Below, in pieces: positions 60,585 to 64,000 of a DNA stretch of 64,000 nucleotides. This stretch comes from CAYRKQ01 sp964424985 (lineage in GTDB: Bacteria; Patescibacteriota; Saccharimonadia; Saccharimonadales; UBA7683): contig CAYRKQ010000001.1 of NCBI GenBank assembly GCA_964424985.1, forward strand, positions 55,497 through 119,496. Reading direction: 5' to 3'. The notes under the pieces were generated by a model. That model saw nothing but the letters and a program-made list of their open reading frames with translations, ran no database searches and was not told where the DNA came from. How positions within the stretch are numbered: position 1 is the first letter of the stretch; each line of letters opens with the position of its first letter. The position numbers were made by a program, and so were the translations under genes.

Positions 60585-63500
60585 CTACGGCACACTTACC
60601 ATTACAACCGACCCCTTACCCTTGGCACTTTTTATATCGACAGATCCGTTGTACTTTTCAGCGATCAGGCGTGTCAGATACAAGTTAAGACCGAGGCCTT
60701 CGTAGTCATACGTTTCGGTCGATGTTGCGCGGGCAAATGGTTGCAGCAATGTTGAAAGCTTCTCTTTTTCAATACCTGTGCCTGTATCGGCAACCGTCAA
60801 AATGAATCTCTTTCCTTTGTTCTTGGCCGAAACATATATATGACCGCCAGCCGGAGTAAATTGCAGCGAATTGTCTATAAGGGCTGGCAGTATGAAAGCA
60901 AGCTCTTGGGAAGATAGCGGACTTTTTACAGAAGGTTCGCCCTCATACAAAAGTTCAAGTTGAGACCCGTCAGCGGTGTCTTTGAACTTCAAGACCTCAT
61001 CTTCTATTGATACCGTACGCTTCTTAGCCTGGGCAAGGCTTGCCACCCCAATTAACTGCGCAGCCTGATTAAAGGCGTCCGCTACCTTATGAAGCTGCCG
61101 GGCGCCACTCTCAAAGTGTTTTGTGAAGCCTTCATCAACTATACTGCCCGTATATACACTTACCTCCTCGGCGTACGAATTTAGCTCTTTTTGGTGGTCA
61201 GTGATAAAAGTTTTACGCTCTTCCAGCAGTGCCTCGGCGGTCTTTTTGGTCGCGGAGAGGTTGGCATTAAGCTGGCGCCCACGCTGCCACCACGTAAAGA
61301 AGAGCGCGGTCAGCACGGCAGCCCCAACAAATAATGCGGTACTGAACACGGCCGACGCAGTACCACTGCCCCAAAGACCTGCCCTTGGCGCTGCTACCAG
61401 ACTTAGCACCATCAGGAGGGCGGCACCCCCAATTGGTAGCACTACCCAAAGCCACAATGAATAGGGCTTTACCTTGCCAGCAAATTCCAGTTCTTGTTTT
61501 ATGGGCGCCGCATGTTCGTTGAGTGAAGCTATGAGATTATTAACATACGTTCTGAGTCTTTCTGTAGTATTTTTTAAGCCCGTAGGTACGGCTGCCGGCT
61601 TAGTGGCCGAGGCTGCCTCAATAGCCAACGATATAGTTGTGATTGGCGTACCAAGATAGTGAGTAACAATATGCAAGAATCCATCCAGACCTTCCCGCGT
61701 TTTGGCTATCAGCGCCAGCCCGTTTTTAACCCGCTGATTCTGCTTTGTTTGGCGGTAGGCCTGCACCAGGTAGCCGGCCGCCAAAAGTATGAGCAGAGCC
61801 CATGGAATGTTGCGGGCGACATCTGCAGAAAACCCTGTCAATGAATACTTATTTTGTTCAATATTATTCATAGTAGCCTGGAAGTTCTCCGGGTCAAGTA
61901 GTGCCATCGGGCTCTCGCCTGCTCTGTTAACAAAGAAGGTTTGAGAATCAGTAGCTCGCTCGCGGCCATTAATGTCTTCTACGACGGCAATCAGGGTATG
62001 AGCACCTTCTGGAAGATTTTTCAGCGTATATTCATATGGAGAACTGGAAACAGTACCGACTAACTCGCCATCAACGTAGAAACGGACTTCTTTAATGGCA
62101 GCCTCGCCGGAAACATCAGCCTTTAAAGTAATGTCGCTGCCTGTTTTGAAACCTTCGTTTGGCTTTGGTGAAATAATAGTCACCGTTGGCGCATTGGGTA
62201 TACCAATAGCTGGTGGCTGTTGCGTACTCCCGCCTCCTCCGCCACTGCTGCCGCCACCAGTATTACCTTCCTCAGGACAAGCCAAAGTAAAGGTGGTGTT
62301 TTGGCCATACGTTTTGTTATTTTGTGCATCTACCGCAAACGCTCGGTAGTGATACTGAGTGTCACAGGCCAGCGTAACGGTTGCGTTGAAGTTATTTGAA
62401 CTGATCGAGCGCCCGCTGATGGTTGTACCGTAGTTTGGGCTAGTACCCCATTCAAAACCACCGGAAACAAAGTTGCCAGCCCCAGCGCCAGACACCGAAC
62501 CCTTCAGACGAGCTTGAGTGCTGCTGAGTTTGTCTGGCGAGAACGTATGAGCATACTTGAGCGTACTGGTGCAATCCTTCCCACTGTCATTAATTGTCCA
62601 AGAGAAGGTGTCGATCATGCTTTGGCGCTGGGCTTCAGCGTTGCAATAGGTACTCAAGCCAGCGTCAAAGACAACGTCACGTTGCAAACCGTGAGCCGAC
62701 CAGCTGGCTAGGGTAGCGTCGTAGTTACCTGTGCTGAGGCCGGAAGGCGCAACAGTAGGACCACCAGTTTCAAGAGAAAGCGGTTCGTTGTTAAACATGT
62801 AGGACATTCCTGGACCATCCATATTTACGTTACTGACATCCCAACCTGCCAATGATTGATTGAAGGAGGAGGCACCAGCGAACATAATCGCCATGTTTGT
62901 GACATTACCAACCCCCCAGTTAGCAAGTGGCTGGTTAAAGTTCGCGGCACCATAGAACATTCCCTGCATATTTGTGACATTACTCGTATTCCAACTATTT
63001 AAAGGTTGGTTGAAGGAAGTGGCAAACGCGAACATGGCTAACATGTCAGTTACGCGACTAACATCCCAATTGCCGAGGGGTTGGTTGAAGGCGCTGGCAA
63101 GCATGAACATCCCCGACATATCTGTTACACTGCTCACGTCCCAGTTATTAATGTTTGTTGGAGTGTTAAGAGAGTGGTTAAACGCAAACATATTTTTAAG
63201 GCTCGTAACCTGCGAGAGATCTGGAGTATCGGTCGCATTAATAACAAGGTTTGGGGTGTACATGAAAGCCCGTTCCATAGAAGTCCATTCAATATTCCCC
63301 CACTGCTCAACAGAAAGAATCTTATCTCTAGTACCATTGCCGCCTGTAATCGGATTATCAAAATATATACGCGGGAAATCACCCGTAATTTTTACCGTGT
63401 AGACACCCGGTTCGCTATAAGTATGCTCACTGAAGATGGGAGATGTTATTCCGGTCTCGATAGTACCATCGCCCCAGTCCACACTATAGTTATAGGTCTC

Positions 63501-64000
63501 GCCAGGATATCCAGGAATTCTTATGCTTCTATCATCAGGATCGTCACCCGTTTCCCAGGTGGTGATAAATGCATCCGTGAAATCAACTTGTGGAGCACAA
63601 TCTTCGCCGGCATCATTAATTGTCCAGTTGAAGTCATCAATAATTGCCTGCCGGTCGGCCACTGCAACACAGTAGGTGCTTAAACCAGCATCAAATGGCA
63701 CATTGTTCTGAAGGCTTAGTTGTGACCACGCAGCGATTGTTGCATCGTAGTTGACGGTAGAAAGGCCAGAGCTGGGAAGGCCGTAAGGGTCTTTGTACTC
63801 TTGTGGCCAATCGTCGTACGGAATGCCCTCCATCTCTGATTCAATGTATTGATCGGCATTGCCGAACATGAAGAACATATTAGTCACATTGCTGACATCC
63901 CATGAATCGAGTGACTGGTCAAAGGCTCCTGCACCAAGGAACATCCCATCCATATAGTTAACATTACTGGTATTCCAATTGTTCAGGGGTTGGTTGAAGG
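60585..64000 (-). CDS. Histidine kinase with BspA-repeat ectodomain (5' end outside)
   Basis: At least 1138 residues. The frame runs on past the right edge (FNQPLNNWNTSNV before the first ATG). Order: BspA/DUF285 repeats (WDVSNVTNM type), a PKD-like domain, a second BspA block of about seven units, a fibronectin-like stretch, an Ig-like domain (NAPTVTIISPKPNEGF on), a membrane helix (about 713-730 counting from 63953), a HisKA-like segment with IVTHYLGTP (about 764), two more helices (about 831-889), a coiled coil and HATPase_c (IDNSLQF, ADTGTGI, EGLGLNLYL). A surface-sensing two-component kinase; no adjacent regulator is seen. Confidence 0.88.
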   Translation of the reverse strand, partial: FNQPLNNWNTSNVNYMDGMFLGAGAFDQSLDSWDVSNVTNMFFMFGNADQYIESEMEGIPYDDWPQEYKDPYGLPSSGLSTVNYDATIAAWSQLSLQNNVPFDAGLSTYCVAVADRQAIIDDFNWTINDAGEDCAPQVDFTDAFITTWETGDDPDDRSIRIPGYPGETYNYSVDWGDGTIETGITSPIFSEHTYSEPGVYTVKITGDFPRIYFDNPITGGNGTRDKILSVEQWGNIEWTSMERAFMYTPNLVINATDTPDLSQVTSLKNMFAFNHSLNTPTNINNWDVSSVTDMSGMFMLASAFNQPLGNWDVSRVTDMLAMFAFATSFNQPLNSWNTSNVTNMQGMFYGAANFNQPLANWGVGNVTNMAIMFAGASSFNQSLAGWDVSNVNMDGPGMSYMFNNEPLSLETGGPTVAPSGLSTGNYDATLASWSAHGLQRDVVFDAGLSTYCNAEAQRQSMIDTFSWTINDSGKDCTSTLKYAHTFSPDKLSSTQARLKGSVSGAGAGNFVSGGFEWGTSPNYGTTISGRSISSNNFNATVTLACDTQYHYRAFAVDAQNNKTYGQNTTFTLACPEEGNTGGGSSGGGGGSTQQPPAIGIPNAPTVTIISPKPNEGFKTGSDITLKADVSGEAAIKEVRFYVDGELVGTVSSSPYEYTLKNLPEGAHTLIAVVEDINGRERATDSQTFFVNRAGESPMALLDPENFQATMNNIEQNKYSLTGFSADVARNIPWALLILLAAGYLVQAYRQTKQNQRVKNGLALIAKTREGLDGFLHIVTHYLGTPITTISLAIEAASATKPAAVPTGLKNTTERLRTYVNNLIASLNEHAAPIKQELEFAGKVKPYSLWLWVVLPIGGAALLMVLSLVAAPRAGLWGSGTASAVFSTALFVGAAVLTALFFTWWQRGRQLNANLSATKKTAEALLEERKTFITDHQKELNSYAEEVSVYTGSIVDEGFTKHFESGARQLHKVADAFNQAAQLIGVASLAQAKKRTVSIEDEVLKFKDTADGSQLELLYEGEPSVKSPLSSQELAFILPALIDNSLQFTPAGGHIYVSAKNKGKRFILTVADTGTGIEKEKLSTLLQPFARATSTETYDYEGLGLNLYLTRLIAEKYNGSVDIKSAKGKGSVVMVSVP

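Overview
The window looks like a fragment of a small, streamlined genome from the Candidate Phyla Radiation (Patescibacteria), most likely Saccharibacteria-like. It has a Gram-positive-type envelope set (FemAB-like, LCP, murD, murI, FtsEX with a CHAP hydrolase), class I lysyl-tRNA synthetase, a eukaryote-like IleRS, a class II B12-dependent ribonucleotide reductase, short intergenic regions and short operons. Both RF1 and RF2 are present, so UGA is a stop and the code is the standard bacterial one. The phylum is an inference from gene content; no rRNA lies in the window. Two 10-N gaps (9864-9873 and 38441-38450) mark it as a draft scaffold. Both look like joining artefacts inside intact genes.

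Layout, mostly on the minus strand. 1-5 kb: a partial unknown gene, a small membrane protein, a response regulator, pyrG with a coupled upstream ORF, and an S41 protease, with a FemAB-like gene divergent. 6-9.1 kb: ftsE-ftsX and a coiled-coil/CHAP hydrolase. 9.3-13 kb: prfB and murI divergent, murD, and a PaaX/Cas2-like regulator flanked by two copies of a palindromic operator. 13.1-22.6 kb: SDR and aldo/keto reductase, secA, raiA, serS, NUDIX and an ABC exporter. 22.6-33.2 kb: lysK, greA, proS, proB, CPBP and M50 membrane proteases, uppS, frr, a phosphotransferase-like gene, tsf and rpsB. 33.2-37.4 kb: two small or unknown genes, then L31 and prfA-trmH-prmC on the plus strand. 37.5-44.2 kb: htrA, a membrane protein, LCP, lepB, parB-parA and rplU. 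44.3-51.4 kb: an 860-residue transglutaminase-fold protein, a zincin, ileS and two small genes. 51.8-60.6 kb: nrdJ, nrdR, ftsZ, ftsA, map, adk, yqeY and rpsU. 60.6-64 kb: a histidine kinase with a giant BspA-repeat ectodomain, cut by the right edge.

Regulation is the most interesting layer. About twenty first-in-operon genes have a -10 hexamer only 6-10 nt before the ATG and no Shine-Dalgarno sequence, so their mRNAs should be leaderless. Operon-internal genes and genes behind RNA leaders have good Shine-Dalgarno sites. Long leaders are found on proB-proS (a proline leader peptide with a terminator), ileS (a T-box-like element), greA (a terminator-like hairpin), rpsB, L31 and nrdJ. A 36-bp palindrome with invariant spacing occurs three times, twice flanking the PaaX/Cas2-like gene. 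Palindromic and low-complexity repeats occur between genes and also in frame inside ileS, prfB, trmH, prmC and murD, much as Rickettsia palindromic elements do.

No tRNA, rRNA, CRISPR array, transposase or prophage gene was found.
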